Positions 1 to 10,699 of a DNA stretch of 64,000 bases are shown here, piece by piece. The stretch comes from Margaritifera margaritifera (Eukaryota > Mollusca > Bivalvia > Unionida > Margaritiferidae). The position numbers and the translations under genes are program-made. Numbering within the stretch: the first letter of the stretch is position 1; every line of letters starts with the position of its first letter. Below the pieces are notes generated by a model. That model made no database searches, had not been told where the DNA came from, and was given only the letters and a program-made list of their open reading frames with translations. The stretch spans positions 4,510,501 to 4,574,500 of the forward strand of contig JAQPZY010001581.1 of assembly GCA_029931535.1 (NCBI GenBank), in the 5' to 3' direction.

Positions 1-1240
1 TGAAACGCAAAGAACAATTTCATCCTCTACGACATAGACGTTTTAAACACTGGTATCTGAATGCTATAAATAAGCTGATTAGTTTGAAGATGTTCAAATG
101 GTCAGCCATTGATCAACGACTACTTGCCTTATGTAAGATTTTGGATGTCACGACTTTTACCTACAATGTTGCAGTGATACTCCTAATTCCATGGAACAAA
201 GTCGAACAAAAAGGTTGAAAACTTACAGGAATTCAAAAAAACGTTAAAAGAAGTATCGCCACAAGACGGAACTTCTTTCATGACGCGTGATGTGTGGTGA
301 GATAATGACTGAATTTCTTCGATATGCTTTATCAGGAGATCCCATTTGTCAATGTGTGAATATTTAATAAAAAAGACATTCTGTAAATGGGCAGTTTAGA
401 CGAGCACCTTCAGAATCTACCACTGGAACTGCGTGAGCGCATTTACACACACTTTGTCAAGATTCAAGTGACAAGCAAGGAACAAATATATCCTAAATGT
501 CATAGAATTTTTCACATCTGACATCCTAATGATATAAGAAGGATGAGTGACACAAAAATGTTCACAATATCAGAATTTGAAAAAGTGCCAGAAATGTATG
601 GGAATCTCTTGCCCATTGTATCTGGATGGTATACAAAGACTGTTTAAAGAAGGCTGTAGCATAGTCGGAAAGAAAGCTTTTGTGCCAAACATACAATAAA
701 ACTCCTCTGGCAATTTTAAAGCTTGCCATATCACGACTTTTGTTATCAGTATTACACCAAATTCCATGGAAGGAGGTCAATGACAGTGTTCAAGATTTAG
801 TGGATTACCAAATACTGTTAAAATAGCTGAATCTACAAGACGACACGTTTCCATTGAATTTTGGACGACGTGTGGTGTGTGTGTTAGTGACTACTTTTCT
901 TGGATTTCGTTTACCAGCAAATTCGTTGTGGCAAATTTATGAGCTGTACATGTAAAGACATCGCCAACAAAACTTTATCTGTGCACGAAAATCTAATTGT
1001 GTTAAAAGTCTCGCGAATGGTGATAAATATGAGTTGAGTATCTCCGTGTGAAGATAATATTAGTCGTACTTTATTCACTCTTCATTTTGTTTTATTACCC
1101 CAGATATATATGGTGCCAAGGTTGGGGAGCCTTGGACTCACCGTTTACAATCACAGCATATTGAGAATCACTTCTATTTATGAGGTTGAAAATTATAAAA
1201 ATCAGTTCATCAAATTCACACCCGCAATTGTCTGAGATCT
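1..1240 (+). other. Decayed coding-like fragments, origin unknown
   Basis: No intact gene is present. A plus-strand frame is open from the window edge to about position 219. A 44-codon frame runs from an ATG at 387 to a stop at 519-521 and contains LPLELRERIY, which loosely recalls the start of an F-box. A third open stretch ends near 830 with HQIPWKEV, and it resembles the first fragment, which reads LLIPWNKVEQ. The segment may therefore be a diverged tandem duplication of one reading frame. It could be the other flank of the Polinton-like fragment at 7-8 kb, split by the LINE between them, but that is only inference from position. I do not recognise the protein. Confidence 0.25.
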
Positions 1241-1601
1241 ATAAAAAAAAAACAACAACAAAAGAAGAAAAAAGGATAGGAAGGTTATAAGCAATGAAGA
1301 AAATATGTAAGACAAACATTCATTTTTTTAAAAAAAATTTTGTTCTCTATCGAAAATGTGTAGCCTGGGGCAAGATTAACGGAAAGAGCAGCTGTACTAA
1401 TAATTTATTCTATTGTGGGGAAAGATTCTACTCAATATATCCCATTTCTCGTAGAATTTTGAAACTAATGGTTTTTCTTTGCAATATAGAATTCAGAAAG
1501 ATAATACATTTTTTAGATTTCAATCAGGCCATGTAAATTCAACTTATTTGTTGTTATACTGGCAGTATATATGTGATATTTAGTAACAAAATCTGTACAG
1601 T

Positions 1602-4600
1602 TTAGTGCTTCTGAGTTTTTTTTAATGTGACACCAAGAATGATTTGCTGAGGTGAAACTTTAATCTGCAATCCAGTATTTTGCATTAAGTGTTCAGAAAG
1701 GATTGACCAAAACTCGTTAATATGACTACATTCCCAAAACAAATGTTGAATGGTTTCTTCTTCTTCTTTACAAAAACTGGATATATTATTTTGGATTACA
1801 CCTATCTTGTTTAAATAGCTTTTTACAGGTAATATTCTGTGAAGTATTATATGCTGGAACAACGTATTTTTGAGTCTCAGGTGCTTTTGAATACAATTTT
1901 GTAGGTCCGTTTTCCTATCTCTAGGTTAAATGTTTAATAAATCCCAGCAATTCCCATTTTTGTCCTGATTTAGGTATTATAACATTATTGTTATTATTAT
2001 TATTGTTATTAAGGGTTTTATACATATCTTTACACCCCTCTGTACTTTTTAATAATATCCTAATATGGGTTGGTATACACAGGTGAAGTATCTGAATTAG
2101 AACTAACTGGTTTCTTATGGATCTGATAAGTTGTTTAATACAAAGACCCAGATTACGTAATTTATTTCCCTTTTCGATATTAAACAGTCTTAAAGTTTTC
2201 AAATGTACTCAAGTTAACACCATCAAAGATGTCGCTTATGAACTTCACTCCTTTATTATACCACGATTTATAAAACACCGTTTTATTTGCAACCTTAATG
2301 TTTTCATTTCCCCAAAATAGGTAGATTTATCAATTCATCTAAAGAATACAATTTTGTTTTTAGGTAGACATTATTCCAAGCACTAATTACATCTCTCCAA
2401 AAAAGATTTGTTGTATTATTTCTAAGTTTTTTCACGTACTCCATCCCAAGATCTGCAAAATGTTTAATTTCCCCAGACAATTTCATAAAGATATTATCCC
2501 ACCATTTTTGTGTTTTAATGTTTCTTCTAACTCAGAAGCGTTTCAGTGCTTCAATTAAGTTTTTGTTTTAATTTTTAAATTTACCATATTTAGTCCACCA
2601 TTCTCGTAGTTTTGTATAATTATATACCTTTGCATTCTGTCATTTTTGCCTTGCCAAATAAATTTAAAAAACGATTTACTTAAATGTAAAATATTTTCAG
2701 GTGGTTGGGTAAGGCCGACAATAAATGATTAAATTTGGAGACAGCTATCGTTTTTAGTACTGTTATTCTTCCAATAGCAGTCAATATTCTTTTTGACCAT
2801 TGAGTAAGTAGTGATTGTATCTTGGGAATGTATTGTTGGTAATTAATATCTATCATTTCATCCAGATTCACCGACAACTCTATACCTAAAAGACTAAATT
2901 GAGATTTCCCCCAAATTAATTTCCAGCGAGCGTGATGGTATACATCTTTACAAAATGTTTTACATCCTATTAATATTACTTTGGTTTTATCATGATTTAC
3001 TTTCAGACCTGATATTGAAGCAAAACAATGTGAATAGATTCAGACAAAAATTCCACCGTAAACCCATCAGATCCTAGAGATTTGGCATTTTTCATCCTTT
3101 TAAGTACCCTTAGTAGTTTATCTAGATGTATTTCTCCTTCCAAGGAATAATATTGTTATTTTATTAATTCTGAGACATTAAATTTTCTTAGTAATCGGTC
3201 CAAATCAACATCTAAAATATCTCATGATTCTGAGTAAAGATTACTGTAAAAAAAATTATAATTTCATTAAGAATTTGCTTTTGATCTAATGGGATATTTT
3301 CCTCTGAAGATTCTATTCTACTAATCGTTTTGTTTATAAACTTTATATTCTATAAGGCACAACACTATTTGTATGGTTTTTCGCCCTCTTCAATTCACTG
3401 GGATATGCTCTTAATCGCATATCCTTGTAGTTTATCCTTTCTTACATTCTGGAGTTGATTTCTTTTTTCTTCAATTTCTCTACTGTATGTATGAAAGCTC
3501 TTTTCTAACTTATCAGTTTCATTAACTAGATTTTTTCCATTTTCTCCCCTTCTTTTTTCTTATATGTAGCAAATGAAATAGTTGTGCCCCTTATTTTCAT
3601 TCATAAAAACTTCTAAAAATAGACGATTGTCAATTGTATAATGGATATCTGCCACACTTATATCATTTAATTCATCAAGATTATAAACAGGTAGTGCATA
3701 TTGGTTCTTTTTTTTTTACTCTACTAATTGTGTTTTTCAATTTTGTAGCATACTCCCGATCCTTTAAACGGCTTTTATTAAATTTCCAGAATTCTTTTCC
3801 GTGTGTAAAGTTATTAAGCTGTAGTTCAAGGGTAGTAATTGAGTGATCCGACCTGTAACCTGATGTAATTTTTATGTCATTTACTAAGTTTGTTAGACAT
3901 TCAGAAATAAAACAAAAATCTAGTTTAGCTTGTTTTATGGGATATTTCCTGTGCCAAGTGTATCTCCGTAGATGTGGATTAAGTATTCTATAATAGTATT
4001 ATGATACTCGATGAGTTTATTTATTCTTTCTCTAACTTTTGGGTTATTAACATTTACATACCCTTCCAAATCCAAAGTCGGATCCAATTCTAAATTAAAG
4101 TCACCACATAAAATATTGACTGGATTATTGAACTCTTCAGTTGTTTCTTGCACTCTGTCAAAAAAAGTTAAGTTCATTTGAATTAGGGCCATACAAGTTA
4201 ATAAGTGTTATTCTATTGTTTTCTATATTCAAGTCTATTCCCAGTAAATTACCCCCCCCCCCCCATTCTTTTCTTTCTCTGTGTAATTTAAATTAAAAGT
4301 TGTTATTGAACATTATACTTACGACTCTTGAATTTGGTTCATGTGAGTTAAAAAAAATCTATATCCCCACTGTGTCTCCATATATTTCTCTTGAATTTGA
4401 CTCATGTGAGTGTTAAAAATATATCTATATCCCCACTGTGTCTCCATATATTTCTCTTGAATTTGACTCATCTGAGTTAAAAATACATCTATATCCCCAT
4501 TGTGTCTCCATATATTTCTCTTCCTTAGATGTAAAGTGAGTATCTTGTAAACACACAATATTATATTTTTTCCTTTGAATAAATTCAAGACATCTTTTGT

Positions 4601-4663
4601 CTTATTGGGCATTCCCAATCCCTGACAGTCTGTAGATGCTATTTTAATTATAGTATCCATCAT
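1602..4663 (-). pseudogene. LINE ORF2 remnant: endonuclease, deleted RT, zinc knuckle end
   Basis: Read on the minus strand, the AP-type (EEP) endonuclease begins near 4663 with IASTDCQGLG. It continues with CGDFNLELDP near 4105 and ends with the SDHS motif (GYRSDHSITTLEL) near 3850. The reverse-transcriptase entry motif LGSDGFTVEF lies at about 3050-3090. Only about 40 bases further comes SGLKVNHDKTKV, which in intact Tx1-type proteins lies beyond the YADD box. The palm motifs between them are therefore missing, an internal deletion. The thumb region (LLTQWSKRILTAIGRITVLK, about 2745-2815) and the C-terminal zinc-binding region (CKEEEETIQHLFWECSH, about 1720-1770) follow. The N-terminal endonuclease is distorted by three copies of a 64-66-bp repeat. 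Stops and frameshifts occur throughout. Confidence 0.88.
4319..4520. repeat. 64-66-bp tandem repeat, 3 copies, inside LINE ORF2
   Basis: Three copies begin with cttgaattt at about 4327, 4391 and 4457. Each contains ccccactgtgtctccat or a one-base variant. They add reading-frame repeats (QIQEKYMETQWGY) to the endonuclease N-terminus and are absent from the family plan, so they arose by local amplification after insertion. Confidence 0.8.
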
Positions 4664-4672
4664 TATAGTTTA

Positions 4673-4970
4673 AAACATGTACCTTTTTGACATACTTTGT
4701 ACAATAAACATGTACCTTTTTGACATACTTTGTACAATAAACATGTACCTTTTTGACATACTTTGTACAATAAACATGTACCTTTTTGATATACTTTGTG
4801 CAATAAACATGTACCTTTTTGACATACTTTGTACAATAAACATGTACCTTTTTGACATACTTTGTACAATAAACATGTACCTTTTTGACATACTTTGTAC
4901 AATAAACATGTACCTTTTTGACATACTTTGTACAATAAACATGTACCTTTTTGACATACTTTGTATAATA
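4673..4970. repeat. 33-bp minisatellite, 9 copies
   Basis: The unit contains catgtacctttttgacatac and tttgtacaat and is 33 bp long. Nine nearly identical copies run head to tail from just upstream of the LINE ORF2 start. Because 33 is a multiple of three, open frames on both strands cross the array (MYLFDILCTIN plus, SKRYMFIVQSM minus). Those frames are by-products of the repeat. Confidence 0.95.
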
Positions 4971-5984
4971 AATGGTAAAGGATCATCCTTGAACCGGCTA
5001 CTACATATCGATATGTTGATATATTTAGGGCCGATACCCTCCTAGAAAATAAGAGTACATGAAACACAATTTCTAACAGTAAAATGGTCGGTGAAACAAG
5101 TAGTGAATAATGAAAAGGTTTGATAAAGTAGAAATATATCTGGTACAGTGACACTGAAAAAAAAAATATAAAAGACAAAATTCTTTTGATAGCAAGACAC
5201 ACAAGTTCATAATAAACCTCACAAAAACGATGAAGCAATTTGTAAATATACTTCGTCTACAAAGCAGACGACAAACAAAATTCTGATCAAGCTTCTTGAC
5301 CCTATAGTTTATGCATTCATCTTTATATTCAGATAGCACAAATAAATCCATAGTGGAACTTGCCCAATAATTGAAGAAAAAATAAAAAAAAAATAAATAT
5401 AAATAAAACAATGGTTATGATAAAGGAGCTAGAAGCCTCTATTATGATATCATATCTATATTCATAAAATGCCTGTATCTTCCTAATGCGCACTCGAGCA
5501 AGTAATAGCCATATTTGATTATAATATATTATTATTATTAAGTAACGTTTAATCGACTCCTCTGCCATTTCGTATCAGGTTTGAGAATAAAACTATATTA
5601 GATTTTTGAGCACGTGTATCTCTTGTAAATTTGCCTGATCCATTATGAATTTATTTTGCCCGTTCGAGGAGCGATGTACTTATCTGCCTAAATCTGTTCT
5701 CCTAGACGCATTCCCAACATTATATATGTGATCGTGCAATATATGCACGTGCAACACTTACAAAATGGTGTGCATGAGCCCGAAATCAAGCCTTCATAAC
5801 AGTATCTCCAATGTTGTGTCAGCAGCATTACGAATTTTTTGGTTTACGTTATGTTACAAGGATACAAGTGTAAATATGAAAAAGATGAATAAGAAAAAAC
5901 CCACAAATGTGTCATTACTCTAATTAAATAAAACAGAAACAATACGTAGCTTTTCTGTCTATTTACCTATCTTTTTTCATCTAA

Positions 5985-6898
5985 GGTCTGTTGGTTCAAA
6001 ATCTTTCCGTTTCTCGTCATTTGAATCACTAAATTCGAATCTGATACATGCCTTTGATTCTTTACTCAGTCCCATTGGTTTTGCATACACTCAGCTCTTG
6101 TAGAACCAGGCTGACTGAATCGCTTGGTGAAGATATAGTCTGTTGATCAACCCGACGTGGCACCGGTCACATCATTTCGAATGTTCACCCCTGTGTTCTC
6201 CATTATTTACTTTTTCACTTTCATAATCTTTCTTTTGGTTTCCATATTGCGGAATTTAACAACGAGGGGCTTCGACTTTTGAGGGTTTCCGGGTATTCTG
6301 TGTATGGCTATTATGTCATTATGGATATGGGAGATGTCTCCTTTTTCTTGAATAGTATCTAACAAGAACTGATGGAGGTCTTTCCCCTTTTTTTTCTTTT
6401 CTCTTGGACTCTCATTATTGTTATGTTTGTTTTTCTGGAGTATTGTTCGTTTCTGTTACCTGCAATTTGGACCTCATCTACCCGTCTTTACAAAGTCCCC
6501 ATCTGGTTCTGAAGAGCAGCAATTGTTTTTAACAATCTTTTTTCTTCAATTTCATCCCTCAAGATTTTAGTTTCCAATTCGTAACATAGAAGTTTTTACT
6601 CAACTTGTCTCAGTATTTCTTCTACACATCTTTTTATTTCATGTTTTACACTGTTCATAGCTTTTGTTACAGTATTCTCCACTATACTGTTAATTTCTAC
6701 TTTTGGCAATCCTTCCGGAGTATTTTTTTAGACATTTTAATTCCGACAAAATGTCACCGCTTTCTTCTTCTCCACTGGCCTCTGATTGAGACTTTCCAGG
6801 GTGGTACAAAAAGCTCTCCAGACCTTTCTTTCTACTAAGTGAATGACGTTTAACTGCATCGTTTTCTTTGTCTTCTCTTCGTCTTTCTTGGGCGGCAT
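5985..6898 (-). pseudogene. LINE ORF1 remnant (transposase_22-like RNA-binding protein)
   Basis: On the minus strand an ATG at 6898 opens with MPPKKDEEKTKK, the lysine-rich start usual for L1/Tx1 ORF1. A coiled-coil-like stretch follows (VEINSIVENTVTKAMNSVK, then KILRDEIEEKRLLKTIAAL near 6500-6560). Next come the marks of the RRM-like domain: NEQYSRKTNITIM near 6440, IIAIHRIPGNPQK near 6290-6310, LVVKFRNM near 6240 and RNDVTGATSG near 6170. At least four in-frame stops and one frameshift interrupt it. In intact elements the protein is a trimeric RNA chaperone of the retrotransposition particle. The call rests on the order of motifs, not on any single one. Confidence 0.75.
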
Positions 6899-7023
6899 TT
6901 CCAGTGGATATATTTTGGTTGAAGTACGGTAGTGTGAATTCCAGTGAAATGAAGACAGTTGGATTTTGTTCTTCAAATTTTGTAAAAGCGGGTTTGACTC
7001 AATCAATCAAAATGCTACACTGA

Positions 7024-7488
7024 ATGTACATATATCCACATATTCAAAATATGTATATGTTTGTTACCCTTAGTTGTGATTTCCATCCTAATCGGGTCTT
7101 CTCTATCCACGATGTTTACACGCGTCTATACTTGTGTGTCGCCATACCGGAAGTCTTATCCACTCTTCGTACTTACCAAGAAGTGTGCATAGATGGTTGG
7201 TTGCACCAACAGATTTACGACTGGAAGGAAGTACGTGATTGGAAAAGTCTTGGATTTTATACTTGGACACAAGCAGTGGCTGACTATGCCAAAGACATTG
7301 TGTGTAATTGGTCAAAGAAAAGAAAAACATCAACTTTGTGTGTTTTAAGAATATGTAAATATGTTTTTATTGTGTTACACAATGAAAAATTAAACGTGTA
7401 TAAAATGTATAAAATGTCTTGTGTCGTTGATGGAATCTCAGAATTCCAAACACAATTGCTGTGGTTGTATCCTCTGTTGTCAAAGTGA
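7024..7488 (+). CDS. Unrecognised ORF upstream of Polinton ATPase
   Basis: This 154-codon frame opens at an ATG at 7024 and overlaps the start of the ATPase frame. Its middle part (about 7075-7330) has a protein-like composition rich in Trp and Tyr (for example YDWKEVRDWKSLGFYTW) and ends in a basic KKRKTS stretch. The last 50 codons look less protein-like and may be non-coding. I do not recognise the sequence. Its place directly before a Polinton ATPase on the same strand suggests that it belonged to the same element, where small ORFs are often lineage-specific. It could also be a chance frame. Confidence 0.35.
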   Translation: MYIYPHIQNMYMFVTLSCDFHPNRVFSIHDVYTRLYLCVAIPEVLSTLRTYQEVCIDGWLHQQIYDWKEVRDWKSLGFYTWTQAVADYAKDIVCNWSKKRKTSTLCVLRICKYVFIVLHNEKLNVYKMYKMSCVVDGISEFQTQLLWLYPLLSK

Positions 7489-8186
7489 TTGACGAAAAGC
7501 TAGATCGTCAAAGTTGGGAGGCACGGTATCTTCGCTATCCCTTTAACATCTTGATTGCTGGACCCAGTTATTCAGGCAAAACCGATTTCGTCAAAAGTGT
7601 GATTGAACACAAATCAAAATTGTTCGATCGTCCTCCACAACGTATCGTGTGGTTTTACAAAGAGTGGCAATCGGCTTACACATTCTCCAAGAAAGTCAAG
7701 GAGAATCCATATCGTTTGTAGAAGGAATTCCTCGCGAAGACGATGCGATCGTGTCTGACTTAAATCAAATACATCCTGTTGTCTTCTATGACATGTTAGG
7801 AGAAGATGAAGAAAAAATTAACCTTTGGTTTACACGAAAAGGACGTCATCGTATTGCAAGTATTATTTACATTACTCAAAATTTATTTCAACAAAGTAAA
7901 GCGCATCACACCATCAGTCTCAATGCACATTATGTGGTGTTGTTTAAAAGTCCAAGAGACAAATCTCAAGTCCAAGTATTAGCCAAAACAGTTGGGAACA
8001 CCTCGTCTAAATTATGCGTATGACGATGCCATTCAATTACCACATGCGTATTTACTCAACGATTTAAAACCTACCACTGCCGATTATTTGAGATTATGTA
8101 CACATTTTTTTCACGATTGGTGTCAAGAAGGAAGGCTAGTAAATTCACACGTCACCTTTGTTGTCTGTCAAGAAAAACCCCTATAA
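7461..8186 (+). pseudogene. Polinton/Maverick packaging ATPase (FtsK/HerA, A32-like), frameshifted
   Basis: This is a fragment of the genome-packaging ATPase of Polinton (Maverick) or adintovirus-like elements. In order the sequence shows a Walker A loop GPSYSGKT near 7561-7584, the PPQRIVWFYKEWQ motif near 7635-7670, and a Walker B-like strand HPVVFYDMLGED near 7775-7810. These are followed by IASIIYITQNLFQQ near 7850-7890, the conserved NAHYVVLFKSPRDKSQ segment near 7923-7970 and YLLNDLKPTTADYLRL near 8050-8095. These parts lie in three different frames, with breaks near 7715 and near 7990, so the gene is dead. The usual acidic pair of Walker B reads YD here. No polymerase, integrase or capsid gene was found nearby, so this is a remnant. 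Confidence 0.85.
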
Positions 8187-8272
8187 AATCATCATTCACT
8201 TTTTTTCTTTCTAACAGTATTCAACATGACAGAAAAATCAAGAAAACGAAGAGCCCAGGGGAAAAAGCACAA

Positions 8273-8910
8273 ATTATGGACGAGTGATCACAGACCCCCT
8301 TGCACATACAGTTAACAAGAGAGCGAACCAGGCACCACAGAGGAAATTGCCCGAGCAAAACATATGTTGTAGGAATGGAGCCCAAACGAACGTACAATCT
8401 AACAACAAACCGATTATGAGGTTTTAAGTGACTGAGTGTCGTGTGCATTCAGGGATGCACAGGGTTCGCTCGCCCTCGTGTTGATAAATGAATCAAACAA
8501 TTATACACCACTTAGAAACAAACAATTATACACCAATTAGAAACAAACAATTATACATCAATGAGAAAAAAACAAGTATACACCAATTAGAAACAAACAA
8601 TTATACATCAATTAGAAACAAACAATTATACACCAATATATAATTTACCCGATTAGATCATTGGTTGCAATACTGCTCAAGCTTGTGTAGAGATAACTTA
8701 TTATAAGTTTAATCTGCACTCTGAAACTTTGTTCACTCTGTACATGCTGATATAACAAAAAGAGACTTCCAAACAACCTTTCAACCTCACCATTGTTTTG
8801 TGGTCACTTGGAATGAGGAAAAGACACCGATCATGGATGAGCGATTACTGACCATTGCACACGCCGGTGCCACGGATCGAACCCAGGACCGCAGAGGTAC
8901 AAAGTAAAGG
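8273..8910 (-). repeat. Two copies of a tRNA-like SINE fragment
   Basis: The segments 8273-8355 and 8833-8910 resemble each other (tggacgagtgatcacagac and tggatgagcgattactgac, then a shared cagaggtac or cagaggaaa end). On the minus strand the second reads ctgggttcgatccgtgg, a good RNA polymerase III B box, and the first has a weaker version. They look like SINE heads in the same orientation. I could not find ends or target-site duplications. Confidence 0.4.
8490..8638. repeat. 25-bp minisatellite, about 6 copies
   Basis: The unit is aaacaattatacaccaatta plus gaaac. Copies follow each other without spacers and differ by one to three bases. The remaining sequence around it (8640-9560) holds a poly-G run near 9074-9086 and no gene that I can support. 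Confidence 0.9.
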
Positions 8911-9560
8911 TACAAACATCAATTCGATTGCGTACCTGCATTTTATGACCCAACTTTAAACGAATCTACAACTACCAAAAATTTCCTTTTAAAACTGAGT
9001 ATTTAAAAAAATCCAAGTAATGTACCTTAAAGTCAATTGAAGTCAAACGAAATTTACGATTTATGCCTTATTTGGGGGGGGGGGGGAATAACAAGAAGTA
9101 AAACATATGGAATACTGTAATCATTGATTACCCCTATTATTATGCATTCATTCAATTATTTGATCTAAACTTTAGGATACAACATTTGCGAATATGTTGG
9201 CAATTATATGCACGAATCACAGATACGAAGTTTTATGACGAGAACCTTAACTATACTACAGGAGTCCGAGATAAAGAAAAGCAATAAAGCAGGTTATGCA
9301 TTCTACATTTTTAGTGATGGCTTTCAAATTGTCTGAATTGGGTACATTGTACATTAATTTTTGCTCCATCCTATTCGCAATACATAAATAAAATAAAGTC
9401 TTGATTATTGTCTAGACAGGAGTCTGGATTATCTAGGACGAAATGACCTTGACCAGGACCAGTCTCTCCAATCAAAACAACGTCTAGACGAAGTTCACTT
9501 GACTAGTTGGGCTTCTGTATTGTTGTCTCAAATAAACTCTCTCTCCTTCTCTTTCTCTCC

Positions 9561-9645
<85 letters not shown>
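9561..9645. repeat. Compound (GT)n(AT)n microsatellite
   Basis: About eight GT units run directly into about 34 AT units, after a pyrimidine-rich lead of the ctctccttctctt type. Confidence 0.95.
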
Positions 9646-9646
<1 letters not shown>

Positions 9647-10202
9647 CACGCAACCTTAAATTGTAGGATATTGACACTTTAGTTTTTCTTTGCTATCGAT
9701 CATTTCTTTCCGGATAACTGAGTGTGTAAAATGTTCTCACTGTCATTAGTGTGATATTTCTCTCAAATTTGTAAGACGTGACCTTATACAGTTATGTTCA
9801 CAACATTACTCTTTCGGCTTAAGACAAATGGTTACACAGAACGGTAAAATCACTATTATTGTATGATTCCAATTATGTAAACGGTTACGATAAGTTCTTC
9901 CCATGCTGCAAAGCAAGTGTATGATGGTTAGATAATCAAGACGAGTACATTCTAATTTTGAAAGATTCTACCTTATATCCCTTGCTTGTCGTAGACAAAT
10001 AGTGATATCATATTGGATATGTTAGTCCCACTTTTGTTTTCGCACAATAGCTTCCTCATATATTATTTACTTTCAACCAGATTTGGTATGCAGCTAGATA
10101 TTGATGAGATTTTGTGTGAGTTAGACTCTTACTGTTCTATATCATTGTTTAGCAAAGTTATAGATCCTGACTGTCTGACCACCCACTTTGATTTCAACAC
10201 AA

Positions 10203-10379
10203 CAGTGGCGTAACTACCGCCCTCGCAGTTCTGGCGAGAATGCGGGGGGGGGGGGGGGTAGAGGGGAGGGGGAGCCCGCGCAAGGAGGGGGCTCAAAATT
10301 CCGCTTTACATTAATTTGATGAGGGTCCACTCTAAATGTTTGCGGGGGGGGGGGGGCACAATTTGAAGTTACGCTACTG
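10203..10379. mobile_element. hAT-like MITE, 177 bp
   Basis: The element begins cagtggcgtaact and ends agttacgctactg, which are inverted repeats with one mismatch. The CAGNGGCGTA start is typical of non-autonomous hAT elements. The flanking octamers caacacaa (10195-10202) and ccgcacaa (10380-10387) match at six of eight bases, which fits an aged 8-bp target duplication. The interior has two long G runs and no coding capacity. Confidence 0.7.
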
Positions 10380-10514
10380 CCGCACAACAACTCCTTTAAT
10401 TATTAATAGATTTCAACCAAGTCTGGTATTCCTCTTGACATTGGTAGGAACTTGACTGAGTCTGATTGGCTGTCTTATACATTTTCGTTTAGAAGAGTTA
10501 TAGCCGCTGATTAT

Positions 10515-10699
10515 AATTTTGTTGTTGTTGTTTTGTTTGAACGGCACTTTTAACACGTTATTGGCTATATCAAACAGAGGAAATGGGAGCTAAGTGCCTT
10601 TCCCAAAGACACTGACACTGCTAGCCCTGGCTGGCCTGAGCGGGTATCGAACCCGCGACCTTGGATTACGAGTCCAACTGAGCCATCGCGGCTCCCTCC
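10515..10699 (-). mobile_element. tRNA-derived SINE, with target-site duplication
   Basis: On the minus strand the head reads gggagccgcgatggctcagt, an A box in a tRNA-like context, followed by a B box gcgggttcgataccc. A body shared with the SINE at 27241 follows (aatgggagctaagtgc), then taacgtgttaaaagtgcc and an A-rich (caa)n tail. It is flanked by ctgattat at 10507-10514 and 10700-10707. No functional tRNA is expected, because the element continues well past the tRNA-like part. Confidence 0.85.

Larger units (their letters stand above)
1602..6898 (-). mobile_element. Degenerate L1/Tx1-clade LINE retrotransposon
   Basis: This is a non-LTR retrotransposon in minus orientation with recognisable ORF1 (5985-6898) and ORF2 (1602-4663) remains in the order expected for the L1/Tx1 clade. 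About 1.3 kb separates the two. That stretch includes a 33-bp minisatellite (4673-4970) and roughly 1 kb (4970-5985) in which I see no coding signal, so it is probably inserted or heavily decayed sequence. Both ORFs carry stops and frameshifts, and ORF2 lacks its catalytic core, so the copy cannot move by itself. I could not place the 3' end or the target-site duplications. Confidence 0.85.

Noticed and set aside
4673..4970. A possible CRISPR array
   Set aside because: The units are contiguous 33-bp tandem repeats without spacers, in animal DNA. The same holds for the 25-bp array at 8490 and the 30-bp array at 60160.
10600..10699. A tRNA gene on the minus strand
   Set aside because: A and B boxes are present, but the sequence continues into a SINE body and A-rich tail with target duplications, and a related copy exists at 27241. 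It is a SINE head.
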